The notes under the pieces were generated by a model, which saw only the letters and a list, made by a program, of their open reading frames with translations, ran no database searches and was not told the origin of the DNA. 64,000 nucleotides of DNA from Ophioderma brevispina (taxonomy: Eukaryota; Echinodermata; Ophiuroidea; Amphilepidida; Ophiodermatidae): the NCBI GenBank assembly GCA_023653785.1, contig JAMKCH010079069.1:1-64000 (forward strand), given 5' to 3'. A program made the translations under genes and the position numbers. This document shows, piece by piece, positions 53,767 to 64,000 of the stretch (the stretch's first letter is position 1; every line of letters starts with the position of its first letter).

Positions 53767-56576
53767 AGGTCATCCCATGCAATCGGAAAGACCTTATGTC
53801 GGCATAATTCATATGTCAGTGTGTGTCAAACATTTAGTATACACCTTTTGGTTGACACTTTTTCCACTTTAGCTTTTTAGTGCAGTGATGGATCAAGTTC
53901 TCACATGGTATGCTTATATATTGAGACAAGGGGTCTTATGTGGGGTAACAGATGAAGTCTAAGGTCATTCAGGGGTCACTTAGGGACATATTGCTCTAGT
54001 GTACACCTTTTGGTTGACTCTTCAACTTACTGTAGCTTTATAGTGCAGTGATGGATCAAGTACATACTTGGTATGCTTATGGTCATGTGTCTTATGGTGG
54101 TGGGACACCTTTTTGTGTTACAAACCCCAATTTTGGCGATTTACCCCTCTTTCCACTTGTTTGCTATGTAGTTTCAAAACTATACATCTGACACCCATAA
54201 AACTATATATTTTTGGAAAGCTTATGGTTCAAGGAATCCATTTATACTAGTTTCATGATGGTATACAGGGTGGTCACTAAAATATATAGGGTGATATTAT
54301 GAAAAACATTAGATTTTGTTCATCACATTATACTTTATTGTATTTTCTTCTGTGGTAAAGAATCTTAAAACCTAGTACATATTATTACAGGGTACACCAT
54401 AAACTTCGATAAAATATGTAATTATGATATGTTTTGATGAGCTCCGATGGTAATACAGGGTGCACAAAAATAAGTTACAAAAATTGTAAAATTTAAGGCC
54501 ATGTAATCAATATTGAATATTTTAGGAAAATGTGAAAACAGTATCTACTCTATTTTCTTGGGATACCTCCATTAAGCCTGGTATGCCATATAAATGTTAA
54601 CCAGAGTCGTTAAAAAGGTATAGGGTGTAGTGTGTGTAAAATACTACATGTCAAAGGTGCGATCAATACAGGCACTTTAATTAATTTCACATGTGTGTAG
54701 TTGGATTTTCTTGAATAAGCCCAAATCAATTATTATGTCAATTTCAAATGTTACAGCTTTGTTTACTTTTAAATAAAAGTTTTGAATACATGCAGGATGT
54801 CTAAATTGAGATTGAATACAGATAATATAGTCACATCAACAAGTGACAGGACAATTAACAGGATCGTGAGGATACTGTGTGAGATAAGTACTTCAGCAGT
54901 ATAACTATAAAGGAGTATTTTATGACATTTTTCAGCTTCTTTGACCTGCACATTACTATTATCTCATGATCACACCATAAACTGGAGCAATGTAACAATG
55001 TTAGATCAAAATTTTTTGAGCAAGTGCTGTATAGCACCCAATAGTGTTTAAGGTTTTATAATTAATTAACCCAATTAATTAATTACCATTTTTGTGTAGA
55101 GCTTTGTAAGATTATAGGGCTATATTAAAGTTGCATTTGTTGACAATTTATTGGACACTAATATCCTTCTGAATTTGTTAATTTTCCGTAAGACATTCAC
55201 ATAAACGGTCGTGACCTTTATCAACCTAATCATTAATTCTGATATTATTTGCAAGGTAAATTACAATTAAATTTTTAATTTTGCTTCAAAATTTACCAGC
55301 ATGCACCAGGAAAGGCTAGTAGTATGTGAGAAGCACATTTTGTTTTAAATTAACACACATTGCAATATGTGTCAGAACAATAAATTCCATTTCCCATTGA
55401 GTTAGTACATACTCCTCCACCGCCACTCCACCAGATTTACCTTCGTTAATATTTGTGACTCTTTTGCTAATTAAACAAATGTTAATGTTCAAATGTAATA
55501 CAGATTTAGAAAGTAGAATAATAAAGCTTTGAAATGAGCCCTAACTTAAAACAATTGAACACTCGATGCTCTTGCAGCAGCTTGTTGAACATAGAAGAGG
55601 AGGATAAAATGTAACGCCACCAACTATATGGGTGTCCCACCATACGACACATGACCTTATACATTGAGACAAGGTTCATATGTGGGTCAACAGATCGGAA
55701 GATCAAAGGTCATTCAGGGGTCAATTAGGGTCATTTTACTTCCCTTATTCTATGACCACATAATCGGATGTCCTATTTGGAACCGCTGTCCCTATCTTTT
55801 TGAATAAATGATGAACTCACAGTAGAACATCAAAGTTCATTTGTGATGGAGGACAGATCAATCTTAACTGGGCTGTGATATCATCTGAAATATTTTCAAC
55901 TGCATGAACTGTAACAATGGCTCTGCAGTTGAAAAAAATAGGGAGAGCAGTCCCATACAGGTCGTCCAATTATGGAAGTTGTAAGCGTTTGGACATGCAA
56001 AAACCAGTCAACCTGACCAAATTGACAGTGCCCCTTTAATCCACCCACATAACCTTTGACCCCAATCTGTGTACACCTCATATGGGCCTTGGGTCGGTTC
56101 TAAAACAAGACCGAATTTGGTGATCGTAGCATTTGATTTGTGGCAGGAAAAATAATGGATAGTTTTCAAGGAGTGCCCCTTTAATCGGCCCACATGACTT
56201 TTTCCACCACAATCAGAGTACACCGCATATGAAAACCGTGGGCCAGTGGTTCTTCTGATCAACTTCGAGTATGGCTGCAATTGACCCAAGCATTTGGACA
56301 GGAGACACAAAAACAGTCAACCTAACCAGAATGAAACACAGTCATGCAGTATAATGACCCTAAGTGACCCCTCAATTTCCTTTGACCTCATGTGGTACCC
56401 CACATAAGACCCCTTGTATCAATGTATAAGCATACCAAGTATTAACTTCATCCATCACTGCACAAAAAAGTGACAGGAAGTGAAAAAGTCAACCAAAAGG
56501 TGTATGCTAAATGTTTGACACAGACGGACACACAGACACACGAATCATGCCGAGATTAGTCTTTCCGATTGCATTA
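53767..56576. mobile_element. Element with long terminal inverted repeats, about 2.8 kb (in copy B)
   Basis: Second copy carried by the tandem duplication. Left end TTAGGTCATCCCATGCAATC, GGAAAGACC, TGTCAAACATTTAGTATACA; right end GTGTATGCTAAATGTTTGAC, AGTCTTTCCGATTGCATTAG, ACGACCTAA. The left/right match is clearer here than in copy A. No coding frame recognised, so non-autonomous. Confidence 0.68.
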
Positions 56577-56904
56577 GACGACCTAATAAAAAAAAGAAAT
56601 TCAAGTCCTTTGTCCGCTGCATGTCCCTTGGTCACTGATATTCAGAAAAGAAATTGAGATGGCATTTTATTCATTTTCATGAAAATTTACGACTAAATAA
56701 TGTTAACTATAATATTTATTGGAATTTATAGAGAATTAATTGTTTACTTGGGCGAAGTATGTAGTCAAAATCAACAATATATCCTTTGATCATAAACTAA
56801 ATATAAATGATTTTAACATTTCAGTTATTAAAAAAGAAAGAGGTTCAGCATATGACTAATTTGCCACCCAAACTAACTCACCCTGATAAGAAAAAGGTAT
56901 GTCT

Positions 56905-57470
56905 TCAGTCTAGTTTTAAAAGTGGAAACAGTTGGTGCATTTCTAACATCCACCGGGAGGCTGTTCCACATACGGGGAGCTTCAATGGCAAAAGCCCGGT
57001 ACCCATACATAGTCTTACTTCGTGGACCAGCACTAAGAGTCTAAGAAGACCTTTCGACGATGAGCGTAGAGAAATACTTGGATTATAATCCGAGATAAGT
57101 TCCTCGAGGTACTTGGGAGCCATTCCATTTCGTATCTCATAGGTAATGAGTAAGATTTTGAAACGGATGCGGTCTTTAACTTTTAGCCAGTGTAGATTGT
57201 TCAGAATAGGCGAAATGTGATCATATCGGTTTGTCAAAGTGAATTCTGTACACGTAAAGGTGCAATATGACTGAAAGGAAGACCACACAACAGAGAATCA
57301 TTACAGTCTAATCTAGTGGACACAAAAGCATGAACCAAGCGTTTTGTGGTAGGTTGATCTAAATACCTACGGATCCGTCCAATCTTGTAGATTCCAAAAG
57401 ACGCAGAGCGTGCGGTGTTCCTAATGTGATCTTGCATTTGAAGTGTCCTATCCATCCAGTGTAACACCAA
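56905..57470 (-). pseudogene. CR1-like LINE thumb and C-terminal domain
   Basis: Two frames: HIRNTARSASFGIYKIGRIR, RYLDQPTTKRLVHAFVSTRL (57420-57300), then RYDHISPILNNLHWLKVKDR, IRFKILLITYEIRNGMAPKY and LEELISDYNP (57225-57080). The latter is the characteristic C-terminal signature of CR1/L2 LINE ORF2 (LHWLPVxxRIxFKxLLxxYKxLxGxAPxYL). Frame slip near 57260. Confidence 0.85.
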
Positions 57471-57580
57471 GATCCTTAGCAGAGTCGGCAGTGTTGATTA
57501 TGGTATCACCGATAACAATAACTGGTAGACTGGAAGGAGTGCGATGCCTAGAATGAAAATGTAAAATCTCCGTCTTCGAA

Positions 57581-58316
57581 TCATTCAGCATACGCCCATC
57601 TTACATCAGAGATACAACTTTCCAATTTGTTAAAAGCTTCAGATGTTTTGGATGACTGTAGTTCTAAATACAGTTGTGTGTCATCTGCATAAATCATGTG
57701 CGTAATTCCGCTATGTGCACCAATCACGTCACTCAAAGAACCAGTATATGGGATGAAATCAAGAGGTCCCTTGACAGATCCCTGTGGGGTACCGCAATGA
57801 AGGATATGAATGTCTGAAAGCTTATCATTCATAACAACAGCTTGGGAACAATTAGTAAGACATGATTAAACCATCGTAACACAGTGCCCCAATGCCGTAC
57901 CGACTTTGTAGACGCTCGAAAAAGATGGATTGGGTGATGGTGTCAAATGCGGCAGAATAATCAAGCAAAATCAAAACTGCTTCATTGCCCTTGTCTAACG
58001 CCAAAAGCAGATCATTCACTTCACGAAGCATGGCTGTTTCAGTTGAATGGAACTGGCGATATGCTGATTGCATATCAGAATAAAGGTCATTTTTATGCAG
58101 ATAGACTTTCCTTTGAGATGAGACTGCTTTCTCGAGTATCTTGGAAATAAACATCAAGTCCGTGGGCCGATAATTTTTCAGATCACTAACATTAGAGCCT
58201 TGTTTTTTGATGAATGGTTTCACATGGGCCAACTTATAAGTTGATGGTACAATCCCAGAAGATTCGTTGATAATTTTGGTCATATAAGGAACCAAGATGT
58301 CTAAACAATCAGTCAA
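57581..58316 (-). pseudogene. CR1-like reverse transcriptase, catalytic core with YADD
   Basis: Two consecutive open pieces (58316-57852 and 57832-57581) cover the fingers and palm. The catalytic YADD is intact at 57691-57680, preceded by GTPQGSV. A small frame change near 57840 separates the pieces, and a residue string after GSV (KGPLDFIPYTGS) is close to the family's xGPLLFxLYTxP. Without the endonuclease and with broken frames it is not active. Confidence 0.85.
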
Positions 58317-58935
58317 TCATGTCAGTCGATATATGACTATTATTCTGGCGAGCGGTGGCCTTGGTGTAAGAAATCAGTTTCCCCTCCCCCATGACAGTGT
58401 GTCGGTTCAATTTTCATGTTATCGTAATTATAAATTTCAGTAATCCTAGCCCAATGCAAGTCATTAGTTGTTTGAATAAGACTCATCCTAACAACCGCTA
58501 ATAACCGCTATTCCTGCACCAATTGTGACTGCACTAAACAAGTGGTCTAACTTCTGATATGTCTGGGAGACTGGCTGTTTTAGTGACTGTTGCAACAGAG
58601 GCCATTGTGTGATCAACTGCTCTTCTACAGTTAAGCTGAGACGAACATGCCAATCATCTAAGAGTTATGGACGTTAATCCACCCTTTAACCTGGTGGTGT
58701 GGTGGCAGCACTAGATAAAGAAAACCTGCATTTTACTCTGCAGCCTCGGTTTACAAGAACTTTGTGCCACTATGAACTCTTTCAATATTGGTTTACAAAT
58801 TGACTCAAAATATTTGTCTAGTCTCCAATCTAGCGAGGACAATCAGTCAGCTGTAAAAGGCTGACACACTCACCCCCTGTCTTGTTCAGAGCTCATCCAA
58901 ATATGACATCTAATCGTGCTCCTAAGCAATGCTAA

Positions 58936-59103
58936 TGTAGCCTCTCAAAACACGAAACTGTGAATTCTTTCGAAAACTGGAAACACAATCTTCTGTACAC
59001 TTTATCATTGGACCCAAACTTCTCACATTATCTTGTTGATGGGGAAACGTGGGACAAGAAAACTAAGATATTCCAACTTCGTAACCTGACTAATAAGTAT
59101 TGA
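58936..59103 (+). pseudogene. Gag-like fragment of an LTR-type retroelement
   Basis: A 55-codon open stretch ends at TGA (59101-59103) and reads [40 protein letters not shown]. From memory of the families, FENWKxNLxYTLSLDxxFxxFL...TWxKKT is a recurrent N-terminal block in gag-like proteins of invertebrate LTR retroelements. No protease, polymerase or LTR was identified nearby, so this would be an isolated fragment. Family assignment is tentative. Confidence 0.5.
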
Positions 59104-59245
59104 ATAATTTCATTAGCCGTATGTTTAGTATCCCGAATTGGAGCAATTTTAAGATTTGACCATTACAACTGAAATTTAGCCTTTTTTTGATTGATTTTGC
59201 TGTTTTAGCCTATAACTCCCAAACCTCCAGGGTATAGATAGTATA

Positions 59246-59377
59246 CAAATATTGACTGCTATGAGGTACACGGTTAAATTATAGGCCCAAGGTAATGTCA
59301 AACTATAGTCATGGCTTTGACATCACCGAGGGCCTATAATTTTAACTGTGCCCCGAATATTAAGCAGTCAATATTTG
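59246..59377. repeat. Foldback element, arms about 50 bases
   Basis: CAAATATTGACTGCT, GGTACACGGTTAAATTATAG, GCCCA and AATGTCAAA are mirrored by TTTGACAT, GGGCCTATAATTTTAACTGT, GCCCCGA and AGCAGTCAATATTTG. Noncoding. Confidence 0.8.
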
Positions 59378-60867
59378 TTTTATATAATTACATACCGAAT
59401 ATATGGCTTTAAGATAAAGTTTATAACATTCGACATACTGTTGTTTGTAAGAGAATTTTGACCGTACAGCAACCGCCATTTACTTTGGAGGATAGCGTTT
59501 CTATGGTCTTGAAGTGAAACGCAAAGTCCTACCGACACCTTGATACATTGCTTCCAAATTCATATTTTTACTAACTTCGTGGATTAATTAATGCACAAAG
59601 ATAGTGCAATACTTTTAAACCATTTGTTTGGATTTTGGTTGCAATTATATTCCTTCTGGCATGATTTTAACAGATACCAATTTTGTAATAAATTCAAACT
59701 TTACTTTATATTGGAACGTGCAATAAGTATTTGTATTTGTTTATTATCTATAAAAAAATATTTATCATTGAAATGATTATGCTGGCTATAAAAGCTTGTG
59801 TCGAGAAAACTAGACGTCCTTTATGTTCTTTATTCTGTGTTTTGTTTCTTTTGCCAAATTGCAATCTTCTGTGAGCTTCAAGACAGTATTGCACAGTACA
59901 CGAAACAAAAGTTGCAAAGATCGATTTTGGTGTATCGCACTAAATTGATTATATCTCAAAATTGACCAAAATAAGCAAATAAGATTAAACAACCACTATT
60001 GCAAAGCGTGGTCTTTGTTCTTTAATATTATGTCAGGTTAGATTGACTTATTATGAAATTTCATATTGAACCCTTTTGTTCTGATTGTACCATTTCTTTT
60101 GAGACAGGCTGTATAAGGTCACGTTTATTAAAAAGCACAACAACTGTCTTGTATTTGTGATATACTGTACTTCATATATATAGTATTGTTCACATTAGTG
60201 TCTTTTGGTTAAGTTATATTACAATTCTGAAAAACAACTCTATTTGCATCTAACATTTAAGACAAAACTGTTTGATGAATCACAGGTGATTCCTTGTCTC
60301 AGTACGACATTATATACACAGCAACAGCCAATACTATTAAAATTGCTGTTCATCAGTGTGCTACGGTACCAACCGCACGGTACAATCACATAATGGTTAT
60401 TCAGAATTGCATAAAATCTAGTACGTACACTGGTCGCACATCAGCATGCAGCAGTCTGGCAGTAGCAGCTAGTGGCAATATGGCGGCCGCAGTGATAATA
60501 CTGATAATGATGTAAAGCAACGGGATTTAAGGTGGATACACAAAACACGATGAAATATCGAGCTTGTTAGAAATTCGTAAGTCAACACAGACAGTTGTGC
60601 ATGAAATATAACAACATCTTTAATAGTTTTTATCTAAATTGGATTAACAGGAAAATATCTATACTTGTATCATGAAAATTGGCACAATCATTTGCTTTAA
60701 CAATATTTTATAAACGGCTTTTTAGAAATAAGCACAATAGCATATATTTAAGCCCATATAGCACATGTAACAATGAACAAATGTCTAGAAACGACGGACT
60801 GGCGATTCAGTAATGAACTCGGTTTTTCCATTGCATTGTGATTATATAATAATTTTAAAATTTGATT
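59378..60867. other. No gene recognised
   Basis: AT-rich DNA with several 60-70 codon frames lacking motifs. Nothing else identified. Confidence 0.5.
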
Positions 60868-61028
60868 ATGGTTTATCCTATCTTGTGCCGAGTGGCCATC
60901 CTAGCTCTTACTGTTTTTAAATACAGGAGAGTGAATTATTATAAATGATAAATCATTTTGGTTATGGTTCATCCTGTCTTTCACTAAGTGGCCATCCTAG
61001 CTACTACTGATTTTTAATACAGGACCGA
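60868..61028. repeat. Direct duplication, about 95-bp period
   Basis: TATGGTTTATCCTATCTT, GAGTGGCCATCCTAGCTC, TTACTG, TTTTTAAATACAGGAGAG recurs as TATGGTTCATCCTGTCTT, AAGTGGCCATCCTAGCTA, CTACTG, TTTTTAATACAGGACCGAG. Confidence 0.8.
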
Positions 61029-61254
61029 GTTATCCCAACGTGTTATTTTGTACCTCAAAGAAACGTCAGTTTTGTAAAAGACACTTGTTGTCTTGTTTGA
61101 TGTATTTAAATTAATGCATAGCAATCTTGAAACAATGTTTCGTTCTTTATTGGTATTTACTAGGTTATGTAAATGATTCGGAAGCCGTTATAAACAATGA
61201 GTATTGCTTTAACTGCGTGTTTCGACATTGCCACTTATATATTTTACATATTGG

Positions 61255-61608
61255 TACAGTTATTTAGGAGCGAAGAAGAGCCGATGGCGTAGGCTCAAGA
61301 ATGGACTACTACATGGGAGCGTGCTTGCACCTCTCCTGTTCAACATCTATACCAACGACCAACCTATAGGAGCTCCTAGGAGTGCAGGAACCTGTCGTTT
61401 TATTTATGCAGACGATCTTGGAATCAGCGTACAAGATGCAGACTTCACAGTTGTTGAAGAGAGACTCGCCAAAGCTTTAGATGAACTCACTCGTTATTGT
61501 GAGGAAAATAAGACCCACATCGAGAAGACGAAGAGCAAAGTATGTTCACGCAATAACATCTTGAACAAACCATCGGCACAAGATGGGGACCTCGCCCACA
61601 TACCCTAA
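61255..61608 (+). pseudogene. LINE reverse transcriptase palm with YADD
   Basis: The open stretch carries the LAPLLFNIYTNDQP block (the preceding PQGS reads LHGS) and RFIYADDLGISVQDADF. Catalytic aspartates are kept at 61411-61416. After SKVCSRNNIL the frame leaves the family pattern near 61560 (AQDGDLAHIP reads as an out-of-frame version of KMGTSPT). Confidence 0.82.
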
Positions 61609-61704
61609 TATCGACGGCACTTGCCCTGTGCTACTCATGTGCAGAGTATGCTTGCCCTGTATGGGAAAGATCAACCCATGCTAAGGAGCTTGATTCAGCG
61701 TTAA

Positions 61705-62217
61705 AGCGGCACTGGCACATTTTCACAAAATATGAATTTTTTTCAATTTGCTCTCAAATGATAGGCTAGGCCAATGGAAGAATAGAGATACATTTTACAC
61801 ATAAAAATAACATGTAACAGATAGGGACATTGATAAGAGGTTAAAGAGGTTATAGGATAACTTTTAAGTTTTCCATAACTTTAATCAACAAATGTGTATA
61901 TTACATAAAATCATAGACTGTACTCATTGATCATGAAACCACAAAGGTCACAGACCAGTCAAAACAGGGTGCATGCCATGGGAAACATGCATATGGCTTG
62001 CGTTTAATTGTGTTAAACGCAATTTCCGTCGTCTGCTGAATTAATGTCGCCGGCGACATTAATTATAAAATCGTTCTGTTTACCCATAAGAACACTGATT
62101 TGGTCTTAATTATTTCAGGTGAAGGCTGATGTACATAAAAGCTTTACAACCATGCAAAAATATCAATTTTGAAAAATCTTGAGGGCGCACTATTTTTCAA
62201 AATGTGCCAGTGTCTCT
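61705..62217. mobile_element. 513-bp MITE at TTAA, inside a LINE coding region
   Basis: Flanked by TTAA at 61701-61704 and 62218-62221. Terminal repeats AGCGGCACTGGCACATTTT (left) and AGAGACACTGGCACATTTT (reverse complement of the right) differ at two positions. Removing the element plus one TTAA restores a continuous LINE reading SAL-N-ASCRLITG. The interior has a perfect 26-bp palindrome (62039-62064) and a hairpin GCGTTTAA...TTAAACGC (about 62000-62020). No transposase frame. TTAA duplication is the hallmark of piggyBac-type transposition. Confidence 0.9.
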
Positions 62218-62221
62218 TTAA

Positions 62222-62758
62222 ATGCCTCCTGCCGGCTTATCACAGGTGCCTCCGTCCAACATCAACGGAAAACTTATATATCCTAGCAGGAATTGCTCCA
62301 CCAGACATCCGTCGTAGCGTAGCGAGCATGCAAGAGCGTAGCTGCCAAGTACGTATGTGAAGCACCCTATGTCTGGAGAGAGTTTCTTTAAGCAAAGTCC
62401 AACCTCTCGAAACAGTCTCTAAGAAAGACTTGCCATCAACCAAGTAACATCTATTGGTATTAAACCTGATGAGCATCTCCCACCTGGAGCAGACTCCTCA
62501 TGGGCTGAATGGCGATGCCTCAACAGATTGAGAACCAGAATTGGCCGATCTAAGGTTTTCTTGCAGAAGTGGGCTACCTGGAAGCAGATCAGGACACTAC
62601 CTGTGGTTGTGGAACAGCACCACAGACAATGGAACATCTCTTGGTCTGCCCACTGCTGAAGCAACAATGCACAGACAAGAACCTTGCGGAATTCAGTGAA
62701 ACAGTCAGACGTTGTACCCATCTCTGGCTGGATCATATGGCCACTGTGTTTTGACATG
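62222..62758 (+). pseudogene. LINE C-terminal region after the MITE
   Basis: Continues the LINE from NASCRLITG through CLRPTSTENLYILAGIAPPD, IRRSVASMQERS (to about 62345). After frame slips it reads LPPGADSSWAEWRCLNRLRT and KWGYLEADQDTTCGCGTAPQ, TMEHLLVCPLLKQQC, with a CxC...HxxxxC zinc-knuckle-like end typical of Jockey-type ORF2. The stop is TGA at 62752-62754. Confidence 0.8.
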
Positions 62759-63628
62759 ATAAGAAGATTTAACTGGGTCACTGGAGCGAACCACTTATAG
62801 TCCTTTGACCATTTTGAGATAGGGAAGGTGGTAAATTATCAGGCGAAAACTTTGTAAATGTTCCTCACCAGGTTAAAAGGTGTATAGATATGTACATGGG
62901 TAACAAAGCTGCTCCCAACTTTTGCAAGAAATATCTCAACAGAGATATCTCAAGATATCAAGTTTTAAAGAATATTTTACTATACTACATGTTTAGGCAA
63001 AAGTTTTAAAATAAAGAATAGCTATCAACACCTTGCTTCACTTTTTTTTTTACCAAAGTCTGAGTAACTTATTTTATTTCACTTGACACTTTAGCTATTT
63101 TCAGAGAGGTATACTCAATTATTTAGCGGTGATCTGCGTACTCTTCTTGCACAAGCTGTTTTATATTTGGGGTTCACTTGCACTGGAAATCGTTTGTCTC
63201 TTCTATTGAACTAAAACATTATCATGACATCATTTTTTGCATCTCAACGGGGTATTTATTTTCATATGGTCTTCTTGGTGTTTGTTTCGGGATGATCGTC
63301 GAAGGCATCAACAGTTTTGTATTTTGGTGATATTTGGTTCGCGTATTGGTCAGATTTACACTTTATTTACAATTATCAAAGGATATACACTTTGTCATGT
63401 GTTATCTACGAGTTCTAAAGAATCTTTATTCTTTGGCTGCAAGACATGGTGGACAATATTACCATAATACAGTAGCAAGGGTGTTTGGACAGATAGTGTT
63501 TCGTTGCTTGCATAACTAATCTCAGCTTTGAAAAAAATATTTTTGTCAGGATTTGAGAAATTTGGAACCATGTGTAAATTAAATTGCCCCCTATTGAAAA
63601 AGTGATCCACAATTTGAGCAGTACTAAC
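62759..63628. other. No gene recognised
   Basis: AT-rich. Short frames of 60-76 codons on both strands overlap each other and show no motif. Confidence 0.5.
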
Positions 63629-64000
63629 CTACCTAGCATTGACTGTAGAGGTCCATACTAATCTACCAAAGTGCCAAATCTTTCTGTAGTGGGAGGTAAA
63701 CGAAACTCGTAAATAAGGCCCTATGAGATTCTGCTCCCTCATATATAAAGTCAAGCAATTTAATTTCCAAATCTGTATTGAATGTTCTGGTTCAAATTTA
63801 GCGTTTGTCCGACGATGGCATGATCTTGTCAAAGACGGCCGATTCTGGGTATCATATATTTGCTGCCTTTTGCGAGCCATGCTTCGTAACTTCCTAGCGT
63901 TCAAATTATCAATATCAGGAACTTTCCGTGTGGAAAAGAAGAAACAATGTGGCTGTGAGTCTACGCTGTACTTCCACAAGAGAAATTCAAATGTAACCTG
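63629..64000 (-). CDS. Hypothetical open frame running off the right edge
   Basis: On the minus strand the frame is open from the window edge (64000) to a stop near 63629, about 123 codons, longer than most chance frames nearby. It is basic in its middle part (NARKLRSMARKRQQIY, about 63900-63855). I recognise no domain. It could be part of an exon of a gene lying to the right, or chance. The lack of a clear splice donor before its stop argues for caution. Confidence 0.2.
   Translation of the reverse strand, partial: QVTFEFLLWKYSVDSQPHCFFFSTRKVPDIDNLNARKLRSMARKRQQIYDTQNRPSLTRSCHRRTNAKFEPEHSIQIWKLNCLTLYMREQNLIGPYLRVSFTSHYRKIWHFGRLVWTSTVNAR

Larger units (their letters stand above)
53190..56882. 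repeat. Tandem duplication, copy B (about 3.7 kb)
   Basis: Direct copy of 49468-53189. It ends CCAAACTAACTCACC where the flanking CR1-like LINE continues, so copy B holds the original right junction and copy A the original left junction. Junction microhomology is only a few bases (CAC/ACTTTG). Confidence 0.88.
56860..58400 (-). mobile_element. CR1/L2-like LINE fragment, minus strand
   Basis: Minus-strand order: reverse transcriptase fingers (VKPFIKKQGSNVSDLKNYRP, about 58230-58170), LLDYSAAFDTITQSIFFERL (about 57970-57910), GTPQGSVKGPLDFIPYTGSL (about 57800-57740), IYADDTQLYLEL (about 57690-57655), HAFVSTRLDCNDSLLCGLP (about 57340-57280), HISPILNNLHWLKVKDRIRF (about 57215-57155) and a C-terminal FKTRLKTYLF (about 56915-56885). 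This is typical of CR1/L2-type elements; 5'-truncated and frame-broken. The right breakpoint of the tandem duplication falls in its 3' end. Confidence 0.85.
61255..62758 (+). mobile_element. 5'-truncated Jockey-like LINE, split by a TTAA MITE
   Basis: Starts within the reverse transcriptase palm (LGAKKSRWRRLKNGL, GSVLAPLLFNIYTNDQP), YADD intact at 61405-61416, then VEERLAKALDELTRYCEENK. After a frame change it has ALALCYSCAEYACPVW and STHAKELDSAL (to about 61703). The MITE (61705-62217) follows, and the coding sequence resumes with NASCRLITG, CLRPTSTENLYILAGIAPPD, DSSWAEWRCLNRLRTRIGRS and the zinc-knuckle-like CGCGTAPQTMEHLLVCPLL, stopping at TGA (62752-62754). Same clade as the minus-strand LINE at 5245-8065, judged by shared C-terminal blocks. 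Confidence 0.82.

Overview
Eukaryotic, AT-rich genomic DNA from an invertebrate animal. A marine deuterostome (echinoderm or hemichordate type) is my best guess, from the close match of the one host gene to vertebrate signal peptide peptidase, its large introns, and the dense load of LINEs, MITEs and minisatellites. No prokaryotic features, tRNA, rRNA or CRISPR arrays were seen.

The only host gene I can name lies on the + strand, 12874-38605: a signal peptide peptidase (HM13/SPP family) ortholog in at least nine exon blocks. It carries the intramembrane aspartyl protease motifs YD (22606-22611), GLGD (27842-27853) and QPAL (about 29345-29356) and ends in an ER-retrieval-type KKDK tail at a TAA (38603-38605). 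The first coding exon (N-terminus, first membrane segment) was not found. Several exons carry tiny indels, and some splice sites are off by about one base. Conserved residues are nevertheless kept in each local frame, which looks more like an indel-rich assembly than an old pseudogene. The two halves of a 3.7-kb tandem duplication at 49.5-56.9 kb also differ largely by single-base indels.

The rest is mobile and repetitive DNA. Region 1-12.2 kb: the 3' end of an RTE-like LINE split by a TIR element (257-971); a 5'-truncated Jockey-like LINE on the minus strand (5245-8065); a 174-bp satellite (8083-10438) that a 1.6-kb TIR element separates from its last unit (12043-12180). Region 12.9-38.6 kb: the SPP gene, whose introns hold minisatellites, MITEs, a nearly full-length but broken RTE-like LINE (23078-26541) and repeats rich in GGTCA half-sites. 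Region 38.6-48.8 kb: foldback and TIR MITEs and a G-rich minisatellite.

Region 48.8-56.9 kb: a nested MITE, then a tandem duplication whose copies each contain a 2.8-kb element with long inverted repeats. Region 56.9-64 kb: a CR1/L2-like LINE (minus), a gag-like fragment, and a Jockey-like LINE (+) cut inside a codon run by a 513-bp MITE at TTAA. Three different MITE families here are bounded by TTAA, suggesting past activity of a piggyBac-like transposase. No new multi-gene system was found. The most informative items are the SPP gene with its indel pattern, the TTAA MITEs with clean or nearly clean insertion junctions, and a MITE family that carries exact AGGTCAAAGGTCA (DR1 nuclear-receptor type) motifs.
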